A stretch of 64,000 nucleotides of DNA from CAYSUS01 sp964434165. GTDB lineage: Bacteria; Planctomycetota; Planctomycetia; Pirellulales; Thermoguttaceae. A model generated the notes under the pieces. That model saw only the letters and a program-made list of their open reading frames with translations. It had not been told where the DNA came from and did not search any database. Where the stretch lies: NCBI GenBank assembly GCA_964434165.1, contig CAYSUS010000011.1, positions 31,606-95,605 on the forward strand, read 5' to 3'. The position numbers and the translations under genes were made by a program. This document shows positions 9,377-17,849 of this stretch, piece after piece (the stretch's first letter is position 1; each line of letters opens with the position of its first letter).

Positions 9377-10117
9377 ATGACTGAGCAGCATGGCCCCCCC
9401 ATGATCGAAGCCGAGGGGCTGACCAAGTTCTACGGCGGTTTCGCGGCCATCCGCGACGTGACATTCAAAGTCTCCCGGGGTGAGGTCGTGGCCTTCCTGG
9501 GGCCGAACGGGGCCGGCAAGAGCACCACGATGAAGCTGCTGACCGGCTACTTGGCCCCCTCGGCCGGCACCGCGCGGATCTCGGGTCACGACATGTCCTA
9601 CGACCGCCTGGCCGGGTCCGCCCGGCTGGGTTATCTGCCCGAAAACGGCCCACTCTATCCCGACATGTCGCCGCGGGCCCTGTTGGGTTTCTTCGCCGAC
9701 GCCCGCGGCCTGTCCGGCCCGCGCAAGCGCGAGCGGATCGACGCGGTCATCGACCTGTGTGCCCTGGGCAGCGTGATCGGCAAGCCGATCGGCAAGCTCT
9801 CCCGCGGATACCGCCAGCGGGTGGGCATGGCTCACGTGCTCCTGCACGAGCCCGACGTCTTGATCATGGACGAGCCGACCGCCGGCCTCGACCCCAACCA
9901 GATTCACGAGGTCCGCGAGACGATCCGCAAGCTGGGTGAGAACAAGACGATCCTCCTCTCGACCCACATCCTGCAAGAGGTCGAGGCCATGGCGCGGCGC
10001 GTGCTCTTCATCGACGAGGGCCGCATGGTGTTCGACGGTCCGATCGACCAGCTCACCCGGGACGGCAAGCCCCTGGACGTCCACTTCCGCGAGCTGACCG
10101 GCGCCGGCGCCAAGTAG
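9377..10117 (+). CDS. ABC transporter ATPase, GldA/NosF type
   Basis: A 246-residue ATP-binding subunit that would power the membrane permease encoded next. The Walker A is GPNGAGKST, and the Q-loop region is GYLPENGPLYPDMS. The signature is LSRGYRQRVGMAH, the Walker B is VLIMDEPTAGLDPNQ, and the switch His is in LLSTHILQEVEA. The PENxPLYxxMxxxxyL phrase and the short C-terminal tail are typical of the gliding-associated/multidrug-export subfamily. The start is the ATG at 9377; the frame is open further up but lacks domain sequence. It is the first gene of a three-gene set (ATPase, fused permease, DUF4340 protein), with 53 bases to the next gene. The substrate is unknown. Confidence 0.9.
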   Translation: MTEQHGPPMIEAEGLTKFYGGFAAIRDVTFKVSRGEVVAFLGPNGAGKSTTMKLLTGYLAPSAGTARISGHDMSYDRLAGSARLGYLPENGPLYPDMSPRALLGFFADARGLSGPRKRERIDAVIDLCALGSVIGKPIGKLSRGYRQRVGMAHVLLHEPDVLIMDEPTAGLDPNQIHEVRETIRKLGENKTILLSTHILQEVEAMARRVLFIDEGRMVFDGPIDQLTRDGKPLDVHFRELTGAGAK

Positions 10118-10170
10118 CCTCGCCGGCCTTCCCCCGCCTCCCGATCTTCCAACGCAGTTCGGTGCGAGCC

Positions 10171-13100
10171 ATGAACGCGAACGTACTATTTGCCGTCTTC
10201 AAGCGGAACTTCGTCGCCTACTTCTCCAGCCCCACCGGCTACCTGTTCATCTGCGTCTTCATGTGGCTGAGCGTGTGGGCCGCCTTCTGGCCGAACGACT
10301 TTTTCAACGCCAACCTGGCGAACCTCGACCAGCTCAACGGCTATTTCCCGCTGATCATGCTGGTGTTCGTCCCCGCCATCACCATGAGCATCTGGGCCGA
10401 CGAGCGCCGCCAGGGGACCGACGAGCTGCTGTTGACCATCCCGGCCGGCGACCTGGACATCGTGCTGGGCAAGTACCTCGCCGCCGTGGCCATCTACTCC
10501 CTGTCGCTCGTGTTCTCGCTGGCTTGCACCTTCACGGTGCTCCAGATGCTGGGCGACCCCGACGTGGGGCTCTTCCTGGGCACCTACTTCGGCTACTGGC
10601 TGGTGGGCCTGGCCATGCTCGCGGTGGGCATGGTGGCCTCGTTCCTCACCGGCAACCTCACCGTGGCCTACATCCTGGGGGCCGTGTTCAACGCCCCCAT
10701 GGTCTTCGCCAACACGGAGGCCCTCACGGTCGCGGTGCGGGCCCTGATCAGCGTCCCGGCCAAGCTCGTGGCGTGGGCCAACATGGTCATCTCCGCCGAC
10801 GGACTGGCCGTGTTGCGAAAGCAGCTCGAGGACGCCGCCCTCAACGTCCCGCAACGCGTGGCCTGGCAGATCGAGGCCTGGGGCATCGGCGGGCAGTTCG
10901 CCGACTTCGGACGGGGCGTGGTGAGCCTGGCGGGCATCGCCTACTTCCTGAGCATCGTGGCCGTGATGCTCTACCTGAGCATCGTGCTCATCGGCCGCCG
11001 CCACTGGCGGTCCGGCCAGGTGGGCGGCTCGGCCTACATCTTCTACCCCCTGCTGCACGTCATCAGCCTCCTGGTCTTCGCGCTGGCGTGGTTCCTGCTC
11101 CGCGACGCCATGGCGCCCTTCACGCTTCTGCTGCTCTTGGTCGGGGCCTACCTGGCGGTCCAGGTGGCCGTGCTCCTGCTGTGGTCCGTGGTCGGCGGCA
11201 AGGTATCGGTGCTGCCCGGCCACTACATCACGCGGACACTGGCCCTGGGCGCCGCCTGCTTCGGCCTGGTGCTGCTTCTGCGCTATCACGACCTGCGCCT
11301 GGACGTGACCAGCGAGCAGCTCAACTCCCTGTCGCGCGAGACGGTCAACCTGCTCCGCGACATCGACGTCGATCGTCCCGTGCAGATCGAGGCCTTCATC
11401 AGCCCCGAGACCGAGGTCCCCGAGACCTACGTGCAGACGCGGCTGAACCTGCTCAACCGGCTCCGCGAGATGGCGGCCTACGGCGGCGAGAAGATCGAGC
11501 TGCGGATCAACGAGACGGAACTGTTCAGCGACCAGGCCGATCGGGCCGGGCAGCGCTACGGCATCGAGCCCCGCCAGGTCCAGAGCGTCGAGCGGGGCGC
11601 GCTGAAGCGCGAGCCGTTGTTCCTCGGCGTGGCCTTCACGTGCGGGCTGGAAAAGGTGATCGTGCCGTTCATCGACCGGGGCATCCCCATCGAATACGAG
11701 CTGGTCCGCTCCATCGCCACGGTGACCCAGCAGAAGCGCAAGAAGCTCGGCGTGGTGGACACCGACGCCAGCCTGTACGGCAACTTCATGTCCGGCTCGC
11801 CCAACTGGCCGATCATCGAGGAGCTGGAGAAGCAGTACGAGGTCAAGCGGGTCGACTTGCAGGGGCCTTTGGACGAGGAGTTCGACGTGCTCCTGGCCGT
11901 GCAGCCCTCGACCCTGGGGCCCGAGCAGATGGACCACCTCGTCGCCGCGATCCGCGCGGGCACGCCGGCGGCCATCTTCGAGGACCCCTGCCCGCGGTTC
12001 GCCCCCTGGGTGCCGGCCACGAGCCAGCCGCGACGGCCGCCCAACATGAATCCCATGATGATGATGGGCCGTCCGCCCGAGATGCCCAAGGGCAACCTCA
12101 ACCAGCTCTGGGACACGCTGGGCGTGGAGTTCTTCTCGGACAAGATCGTCTGGCAGGACTACAACCCCTACCCCAAGATCGACCTGTTCACGCAGGAGAA
12201 ACCGTTCGTGTTCGTGGGCACGGGCTCCGGGGCCAGGGAGCCGTTCAGCGACGAGAGCGAGATCACCAGGAAGCTCCAGAACGCCCTGTTCCCGTTCCCC
12301 GGCTCGATTCGCGAGCTCGAGGCCTCGGACCTGGACCACACCGAGCTCGTCCGCACCGGTCCGCGCACGGGCGAGGTCCGCTACGAGGAGCTGCTCACGC
12401 CCAACCCCTTCGGCGCCCCGCGCATGAACCCCAACCCGCGGCTACGCTCCACGCGCGAGGAGTACGTCCTGGCCATGAAGATCCGCGGCAAGGCCCAGCC
12501 GGACAGCTCCATGGCCGACGACGCCGGGCCGGCGGGGGCTTCCGGGGGCGAGGCGGCCGGCGGCAAGCCGGAGGAAGGCAAGCCGGACGGAGCGGGCGAC
12601 GGCGACGGGAAGGCCAAAGACGCGGAGAAGCCGAAGGAGGACGGCGAGATCAGCGTGGTGGTCGTGGCCGACATCGACATGCTCACGCCCACGTTCTTCG
12701 CGCTGCGCGAGCAGGGCGAGATCGAAGAGCTGGGCATCACGTTCGACTTCGACAACGTGACCTTCGTGCTCAACACGCTGGACGACCTGGCCGGCGACGA
12801 GCGGTTCATCGACATCCGCAGCCGGCGTCCCAAGCACCGCACGCTGACGCGGATCGAGCAGGCCACCGAGGAGGCCCGCGAGGAGACCGCCGAGGAGCGC
12901 GAGAACGCGTATGAAGCGTTCGAGGAGGCGAAAAAGGAGGAGCAGGCCGCCTTGGACAAGAAGATCGAGGCCCTGCGCAAGCGCGACGACATCCCGGCCC
13001 AGGACAAGGTCATCCAGGTGGCGATGGCTCTCCAGGACGGGCAGCGCCGGCTCGACGCCACGATCGACGAGCTCGAGCAGGACCTGGAGAGCAAGATGAA

Positions 13101-13266
13101 CCGCATCGAGACCACGCTGGCGCGGAAGAAGCGGCAGATCCAGGACGCCTACAAGATGTGGGCCGTAGTGCTGCCGCCCATCCCGCCGCTGCTGGTGGCC
13201 CTGGGCGTGTTCCTCACCCGACGAGCCCGCGAGCGCGAGGGCGTGGCCCGATCCCGGTTGAAGTAG
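10171..13266 (+). CDS. ABC-2 permease fused to a GldG-like auxiliary domain (GldF-GldG fusion)
   Basis: A 1031-residue inner-membrane protein. Residues 1-300 are a GldF-like ABC-2 permease with about six helices (FKRNFVAYFSSPTGYLFI at the N-terminus; WADERRQGTDELLLTIP is the classic loop). About three more helices follow, to about residue 380. A GldG/ABC_transp_aux extracytoplasmic domain then spans residues about 385-900 (DVTSEQLNSLSRETVNLLRD, then PVQIEAFISPE). It contains a Met/Pro-rich insert (NPMMMMGRPP) and an acidic Gly/Lys/Glu linker. Residues about 900-990 are charged coiled coil, and a last transmembrane helix (VLPPIPPLLVALGVFL) leads to a basic tail. In Bacteroidetes GldF and GldG are separate; here they are one chain. 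A GTG nine bases upstream could also start it. Confidence 0.88.
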   Translation: MNANVLFAVFKRNFVAYFSSPTGYLFICVFMWLSVWAAFWPNDFFNANLANLDQLNGYFPLIMLVFVPAITMSIWADERRQGTDELLLTIPAGDLDIVLGKYLAAVAIYSLSLVFSLACTFTVLQMLGDPDVGLFLGTYFGYWLVGLAMLAVGMVASFLTGNLTVAYILGAVFNAPMVFANTEALTVAVRALISVPAKLVAWANMVISADGLAVLRKQLEDAALNVPQRVAWQIEAWGIGGQFADFGRGVVSLAGIAYFLSIVAVMLYLSIVLIGRRHWRSGQVGGSAYIFYPLLHVISLLVFALAWFLLRDAMAPFTLLLLLVGAYLAVQVAVLLLWSVVGGKVSVLPGHYITRTLALGAACFGLVLLLRYHDLRLDVTSEQLNSLSRETVNLLRDIDVDRPVQIEAFISPETEVPETYVQTRLNLLNRLREMAAYGGEKIELRINETELFSDQADRAGQRYGIEPRQVQSVERGALKREPLFLGVAFTCGLEKVIVPFIDRGIPIEYELVRSIATVTQQKRKKLGVVDTDASLYGNFMSGSPNWPIIEELEKQYEVKRVDLQGPLDEEFDVLLAVQPSTLGPEQMDHLVAAIRAGTPAAIFEDPCPRFAPWVPATSQPRRPPNMNPMMMMGRPPEMPKGNLNQLWDTLGVEFFSDKIVWQDYNPYPKIDLFTQEKPFVFVGTGSGAREPFSDESEITRKLQNALFPFPGSIRELEASDLDHTELVRTGPRTGEVRYEELLTPNPFGAPRMNPNPRLRSTREEYVLAMKIRGKAQPDSSMADDAGPAGASGGEAAGGKPEEGKPDGAGDGDGKAKDAEKPKEDGEISVVVVADIDMLTPTFFALREQGEIEELGITFDFDNVTFVLNTLDDLAGDERFIDIRSRRPKHRTLTRIEQATEEAREETAEERENAYEAFEEAKKEEQAALDKKIEALRKRDDIPAQDKVIQVAMALQDGQRRLDATIDELEQDLESKMNRIETTLARKKRQIQDAYKMWAVVLPPIPPLLVALGVFLTRRAREREGVARSRLK

Positions 13267-13311
13267 TCGCCCCGGGGCCTCGCCCAAGCATCCGCGAGGG
13301 AACCGCGATCG

Positions 13312-13335
13312 AAACCCGAAGCGTCAGCGAGGGAA
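13312..13335 (+). repeat. Dispersed repeat, family 2 (single copy)
   Basis: AAACCCGAAGCGTCAGCGAG followed by GGAA. It matches in reverse orientation the two copies at 24358-24420 (core GCGTCAGCGAG). It sits inside the ABC operon, between the permease and the DUF4340 gene. I recognise this motif as a frequent intergenic element in planctomycete genomes, which is recollection rather than a search result. Confidence 0.65.
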
Positions 13336-13492
13336 AGAAGAGAAGAAGACAGCCCGACGGGTCCGCAAGGGCCGCGGCTTCCCGCCCGCTTGGCAAACAA
13401 CCGTATCGCATACTCTTGACCGTTCCCACCATCCAACGTCCGTCGATGCGTCCCGGCCGCCGCTGCGGCGCGGCCGGGCGAGGAGACCGCCG

Positions 13493-15256
13493 ATGAACGA
13501 CAACACCAAGACCGTCACTTTCGTCGTCGTGGCCGTGGCCGTGCTGCTGATCGCCTGGGTGAGCCGCCCCCGACTGGTGGAGCGCGGACCCGACGAGATG
13601 GTCGGCGAGATGCTCGTCTCGGAGTTCGATCCCCTCTCGGCCGCGAGCATCGAGATCCTCAAGTACGACGAGGACGACAACAAGGTCCTGCCCTTCAAGG
13701 TGAAGCAGGTCGGAACCACCTGGTCGATCCCCTCGCACGACAACTACCCGGCCGACGCCAAGGATCACCTGGCCGAGGCGGCCGCCGGGCTCTTGGGCCG
13801 CAAGATCCTCAGCGTGGCCGGCGAAGACCCCGGCGACCACGCCGAGTTCGGCGTGCTCGACCCCGACGCGAAAGACCCCAAGAAGGGCATGGGCACGCGC
13901 GTGACCATGAAGGACAAGGGCGACGACGTGCTTCTGGACCTGATTGTCGGCAAGGAGGTGCCCGACCGCTCCGAGCTGCACTACGTGCGCCGCGCCGGCC
14001 AGGACTACGTCTATACCGCGGCCATCGAGACCGACAAGCTCTCCACGAAGTTCGAGGACTGGATCGAGGAGGACCTCCTCAAGCTCAGCACCTGGGACAT
14101 CAAGAAGGTGGATATTCGCGACCACTCCGTGGACGTCCTGCGCATGGAGCTGCTTCAGCGCGGCGAGATGACGCTGGAATACGACGACGCGGGCGACCCC
14201 CGCTGGGAGCTGGTGCGCGACGTGGCCTTCGACGGCGAAGGCTGGAAGCCGATCCCCATGGCCGAGAACGAGGAGCTGAACACCTCGAAGCTCGACGACA
14301 TGAAATACGCCCTGGACGACCTGAAGATCGTGGACGTCACGCCCAAACCCAAGGGGCTCAGTGCCGACCTGAAGGCCGACGAGTCGTTCGTCAACGACCA
14401 GGGCGCGATCGAGGACCTGGCGATCCGCGGTTTCCACGTCGCCCGGGTCGGCGACCGCATCGAGCTGTTCTCCAACGAGGGGGAGGTCCGCGTGCTCATG
14501 AAGGACGGGGTCGAGTACGTCCTCCGCTTCGGCGCGGTCACCGGCGGCACCTCGGACACCCCCGAGGAATCGGAGAAGAAGGACGGCGAGGAGCGCGACG
14601 ACGGGGACGAGGAGGAGCCGGAGGGCGGCGGACTGAACCGCTACCTGTTCGTGACGGCGCAGTTCAACGAGTCGGCGATTCCCGAGCCCGAGTACGAGGA
14701 CGCGCCCGAGGCCAAGCCCGAGCCGAAGGCCAAGGACGCCAAGCCCGACGCCAAGCCCGCGGAGGGCAAGCCCGAGGAAACGCCCGACGACGCCGAGAAG
14801 CTCCAACAGGAGCGCGAGCGGATCGAGAAGGCGAACCAGCGCAAGCGCGAGGAATACGAGGACAAGATCGAGAAGGGCAAGGAGCGGGTCCAGGAGCTCA
14901 ACCAGCGCTTCGCCGACTGGTACTACATCATCTCCGACGACGTTTATCAGAAGATCGATCTGGCGCGCGACGACATCGTCAAGGAGAAGGAGCCGGAAGA
15001 GAAGGAAGGTGAGGACGCGGCGGGCGAGGGCGGCGAGAAGCCGGGCGACACGCCGGCCGATTTCGAGGAGATGAAGGAGAAGCTCCCCCCGCCCAAGGAG
15101 CCCCCGGCCGACGCGGCGAAGCCGCAGCCCAAACCGGCCCCGAAGGGCAAGCCGGCCCCCAAGCCCGATGCGAAGGCCGAGAAGCCGGGCCCGAAAGAGG
15201 AGCCCAAGCCGGCCCCCAAGCCCAAGGCGGAGCCCGAGCCGGCCGCGAAGAACTGA
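13493..15256 (+). CDS. DUF4340 membrane-anchored protein of the ABC operon
   Basis: A 587-residue protein with a single N-terminal anchor (TVTFVVVAVAVLLIAWV, about residues 7-24) and an extracytoplasmic body. The body shows the DUF4340 pattern: FKVKQVGTTWSIPSHDNYPA, then AAAGLLGRKILSVAGEDPGD and VLLDLIVGKEVPDRSELHYV. Proteins of this family are routinely encoded beside GldF/GldG-type permeases, as here. Residues about 350-370 and 400-460 are acidic and Lys/Pro-rich, followed by a coiled-coil stretch. The last 80 residues are Lys-Pro-Ala repeats (PKPAPKGKPAPKPDAK), probably extended and possibly wall-contacting. The ribosome binding site is AGGAGA, 7 bases from the ATG. The biochemical role of DUF4340 is unknown. 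Confidence 0.82.
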   Translation: MNDNTKTVTFVVVAVAVLLIAWVSRPRLVERGPDEMVGEMLVSEFDPLSAASIEILKYDEDDNKVLPFKVKQVGTTWSIPSHDNYPADAKDHLAEAAAGLLGRKILSVAGEDPGDHAEFGVLDPDAKDPKKGMGTRVTMKDKGDDVLLDLIVGKEVPDRSELHYVRRAGQDYVYTAAIETDKLSTKFEDWIEEDLLKLSTWDIKKVDIRDHSVDVLRMELLQRGEMTLEYDDAGDPRWELVRDVAFDGEGWKPIPMAENEELNTSKLDDMKYALDDLKIVDVTPKPKGLSADLKADESFVNDQGAIEDLAIRGFHVARVGDRIELFSNEGEVRVLMKDGVEYVLRFGAVTGGTSDTPEESEKKDGEERDDGDEEEPEGGGLNRYLFVTAQFNESAIPEPEYEDAPEAKPEPKAKDAKPDAKPAEGKPEETPDDAEKLQQERERIEKANQRKREEYEDKIEKGKERVQELNQRFADWYYIISDDVYQKIDLARDDIVKEKEPEEKEGEDAAGEGGEKPGDTPADFEEMKEKLPPPKEPPADAAKPQPKPAPKGKPAPKPDAKAEKPGPKEEPKPAPKPKAEPEPAAKN

Positions 15257-15270
15257 TTGACACGGCGATA

Positions 15271-15301
15271 GACTTCCGAAGCCTCCAGGACTTCGGAAGT
15301 C
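15271..15301. repeat. Dispersed inverted repeat, family 1, copy B (perfect 11-bp stem)
   Basis: GACTTCCGAAG, then a 9-base loop, then CTTCGGAAGTC. It begins 14 bases after the DUF4340 stop codon, where a transcript-end hairpin would be expected, but no T run follows. Confidence 0.75.
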
Positions 15302-15801
15302 GGAAGCCCCAGGGCTCCGCACGTCAGTACGGCGATCCGCTGACGACCTTCCAGTCCAGTCGCACCGGCCGCCGGTTGCCCACTTCCACGCTCAGGTTGC
15401 CGACGCAGGCCACCTGCCCCGGCCGCCCTCTGGTCGCTGTTCCCCCCCGCCGCCTCATGTCCACGGCTGCTCGCACACGCCGTGGCGATGTCTCGGGCAT
15501 ACCTGGCATGCTGGCGCAAACCTACTGAAACACGTTAGCGCAAACCCCCTGTAGATCCTTGACGCGCGGCGGTGCGACTGCCACGCCGTCGGCCACAGAC
15601 TTCGGGCGGGAGCCTCGCAGGACGGAGGTTCCGAAACCGTTGGGATTACAGCATTGGAGTCGCTGCCGCGCTGTTGGGGCTCCGAGATCGACGGGGATGG
15701 GCGCGTGGAACGGCCTTTGCAACCAATTGCCACGAAAGGTCTCCAGGTGCCCCCTTGACCGGGGTGCATCTCCTCCGAACCCAATCGCAAGGAGGTCAAG
15801 C
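15302..15801. other. Intergenic, 500 bases, no supported gene
   Basis: No intact gene. On the minus strand at 15324-15440 a short open stretch reads ..VACVGNLSVEVGNRRPVRL.. to a stop. It looks protein-like and could be the tail of a decayed gene, but it is too short to assign. A direct repeat AGCGCAAACC / GGCGCAAACC lies near 15513-15548. The promoter of the following PEP-CTERM gene must lie here, but no box stands out. Confidence 0.35.
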
Positions 15802-16641
15802 ATGACCCGAGTGGTCCAGATTCCGGCTTCTCGTTGGCTTATCCCCGTCTCCGCGATCCTCGCTTGGGCCGTCGCCTCGCCCGCGTGGGCGATCATCGGC
15901 GATGGTCCCGGCTATAGCTCGCGCGTCGATTCTACGGTCACGCCGCAGGCGGCCCAGTTTCGTTACGACTTCACCGTCTTCAACACGTCGGAGGTCCTCG
16001 AGCTCGCCGTGGCCGAGGCAACCCTTGAGGTGTTCCAGATCGAGCCGGGCGAGATTCCCGTCATCGTCGATTGGGAGCTGCCGATCTTCAGCTTGAGCGA
16101 CGTGGCCGGGCTCAATCCGAACGACCCGAGCGGTGCCATCGACTCGCCGGACGGCTGGGCCGTCGAGGTCATTCCCCCGGATTCGTCCACGGACATCTAC
16201 AACAACGTGGACGGCCCCTATGGCCCGTATAGCTGGGACTACGATGCCGCCACGGATCCAGCGGCCCAGGCAGGGGACTATGGGCCGAACCCGGAGGTCT
16301 TCAACGACCCGCCATGGATCATCCACTGGTATCTCCAACCGAACGGTCCCGGGGAGCTCCCGGCGGGGATCTTCCCTGGCGATTCGCTGGACGGATTCGG
16401 CTTCGTCAGCGACTACTCCGAACAGGCGGCGCCGTATCTGTCGAGCTGGTTCTTCCTCCCTCCCGCTCTCGGCGATCCACCGATCCCCAACGATCCCGTG
16501 TTCTCCACGCCCAACAGCCCCGAGCGCCAGCAGGCGCAGCGCGGGGCGATCCCCGAGCCTGCCAGTCTCGCGGCCTGGGCCCTGGTTCTGGGAGTCGCGA
16601 TCGCCGCCGGGCTCATCCGCAGGAGGCGGCTGGGGCGCTGA
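15802..16641 (+). CDS. PEP-CTERM exported protein
   Basis: A 279-residue secreted protein with a strong ribosome binding site (AAGGAGG, 7 bases from the ATG). Residues 1-30 are a signal peptide (WLIPVSAILAWAVASPAWA). The body is Asp/Pro/Gly-rich beta-type sequence without a family I recognise. It contains a conserved-looking core FRYDFTVFNTS..VLELAVAEATLEVFQIEPG. The C-terminus is a textbook PEP-CTERM tripartite signal: IPEPASL, then the hydrophobic helix AAWALVLGVAIAAGLI, then RRRRLGR. Such proteins are processed by an exosortase and displayed on or released from the envelope. No exosortase gene is in the window. The 3' end overlaps the end of a decayed PEP-CTERM gene on the minus strand by 29 bases. 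Confidence 0.85.
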   Translation: MTRVVQIPASRWLIPVSAILAWAVASPAWAIIGDGPGYSSRVDSTVTPQAAQFRYDFTVFNTSEVLELAVAEATLEVFQIEPGEIPVIVDWELPIFSLSDVAGLNPNDPSGAIDSPDGWAVEVIPPDSSTDIYNNVDGPYGPYSWDYDAATDPAAQAGDYGPNPEVFNDPPWIIHWYLQPNGPGELPAGIFPGDSLDGFGFVSDYSEQAAPYLSSWFFLPPALGDPPIPNDPVFSTPNSPERQQAQRGAIPEPASLAAWALVLGVAIAAGLIRRRRLGR

Positions 16642-17053
16642 ACCGCCGCTTGCGGCGTTGCGCGGCGGTATCGAAGGTCCAGGTTCGGCCGGCTCGCCGC
16701 CGTGCGTCCAGACCGTCGAGCAGGCAGCCCGTCATGCCGAGCAGGACGAACGGGCTGGGCTCGGGCACGAACTCGATGACCGTCAGGAACATCGTGGTGT
16801 CGTTCACGTCGTTGCAGAGGCCGCTGTCGAAGATCATCGCCGCGAAATCCTCGTTGCCGCCGGAGTTTTACGGCTCGTCCGTGTTCCAGTTGGTGTAGAG
16901 GGCGGCCAGACCGCGCAACCATTCGAACTGACCTTCCACGTTCCGAGCGTTGAAACCGAGCCGGCTTTGCCCGCCCAGCGACTCGGCCGTCTGGCAGAGG
17001 GACCCGTTCTCGCCGGCGTCGCGGACCGCGGGCAGGTGTCCGCCCAGGGCCAT
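16613..17053 (-). pseudogene. Decayed C-type-lectin-domain PEP-CTERM protein
   Basis: On the minus strand the frame from about 17053 reads LGGHLPAVRDAGENGSL, then RNVEGQFEWLRGLAALYTNW and NTDEP. It then hits TAA at 16870-16868 and continues in the same frame NSGGNEDFAAMIFDSG..CNDVNDTTMFL, ending in VPEPSPFVLLGMTGCLLDG plus a basic tail. LGGHLaxI, WxxGePnNsGGNEDfA and WNDv are the consensus order of a C-type lectin fold, and VPEP plus helix plus Arg is a PEP-CTERM signal. The stop falls inside the carbohydrate-loop motif (TDEP-stop-NSGGNED), so a tyrosine-to-stop change is the simplest explanation. No signal peptide or start remains: the 5' part is missing and hypB begins just upstream. This is a gene remnant, unless the stop is a sequencing error. 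Confidence 0.7.
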
Positions 17054-17171
17054 GCCGCCCCTCGACCTCCTCGGCCCCAGTCGCGGGGGGCCGACTTGCC
17101 CCGCGTCCCGCCGTGCTCCAGAATGGAAAAGGCGCCCCGCGTCGGAGTTGTCCTCATTCCCGGGTCCTCGC

Positions 17172-17828
17172 ATGAAGCTCGTCGCCGCCAAGAAGATCCT
17201 CAAAGCCAACGACCAACTGGCCGAAGAGAACCGCCATAAGTTCCACGCCGCCGGCGTGTACGGGGTGAACCTGGTCGGCTCGCCGGGGTGCGGTAAGACC
17301 ACGCTTCTGGAGGGGCTCTTCCAGCGGACGGCCGGGCGGATTCGGCCCGCCGTGATCGAGGGGGACATCGCCGGCTCGGTCGATGCCGAGAGGATCGACG
17401 CCCTGGGTGTGCCCGTGGTCCAGATCAACACCGACGGGGCCTGCCACCTCGACGCCAGCATGATTGCCGCGGCCGTGGGCGATTTGGACCTGGCGGCCCT
17501 CGACCTTCTGCTCATCGAGAACGTGGGCAACCTCGTCTGCACGGCCGGATTCGACCTGGGCGAGCACCTCCGCGTGGCCGTGCTCAGCGTGCCGGAGGGC
17601 GACGATAAGCTGGTGAAATACCCGGCGATCTTCCGCGGCTCGCAGGCCCTGGTGATCTCAAAGACCGACCTCTTGCCGCACTTCCAGTTCGACGCCGAGC
17701 GGGTTGCGGCCGAGATGCGGCGACTGGCCCCGGGGGCCGAGGTCTTCCAGGTCTCCGCGGTGCGCGGCGAGGGGATGGACGCGCTGGCCGAGTGGCTGCT
17801 GGCCAGGCGGGCGGGCTTGGCGAGTTGA
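17172..17828 (+). CDS. hypB: HypB, nickel-dependent GTPase
   Basis: A 218-residue P-loop GTPase for nickel insertion into hydrogenase (or urease). The Walker A is GSPGCGKTT, followed by the HypB motifs EGDIAGSVDAERI, NTDGACHLDASM and IENVGNLVCTAGFDLGE. The last two carry the Cys and His ligands of the G-domain nickel/zinc site. SKTDLLPH is the guanine-specificity motif. The N-terminal His-rich or CxxCGC nickel store of some HypB proteins is absent; the chain starts MKLVAAKKILKANDQ. The start is the ATG at 17172, where the family begins. It stands alone, with no hypA, hypC-F or hydrogenase gene in view, and converges on mrdA 21 bases away. The family assignment is secure; the partner enzyme is unknown. 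Confidence 0.92.
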   Translation: MKLVAAKKILKANDQLAEENRHKFHAAGVYGVNLVGSPGCGKTTLLEGLFQRTAGRIRPAVIEGDIAGSVDAERIDALGVPVVQINTDGACHLDASMIAAAVGDLDLAALDLLLIENVGNLVCTAGFDLGEHLRVAVLSVPEGDDKLVKYPAIFRGSQALVISKTDLLPHFQFDAERVAAEMRRLAPGAEVFQVSAVRGEGMDALAEWLLARRAGLAS

Positions 17829-17849
17829 CGGGCATCGGCCGCGCCCAGG

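Noticed and set aside
6681..9464. A 927-codon minus-strand frame across the HEAT-repeat genes
   Set aside because: It is the antisense shadow of the HEAT-repeat, small membrane protein and ABC ATPase genes; composition is His/Gly/Arg-rich with no domain.
15324..15509. Minus-strand 61-codon frame with protein-like tail (VACVGNLSVEVGNRRPVRL)
   Set aside because: It looks like a possible gene remnant but has no start region, no domain I can name and only about 35 plausible residues. Noted in the intergenic entry instead.
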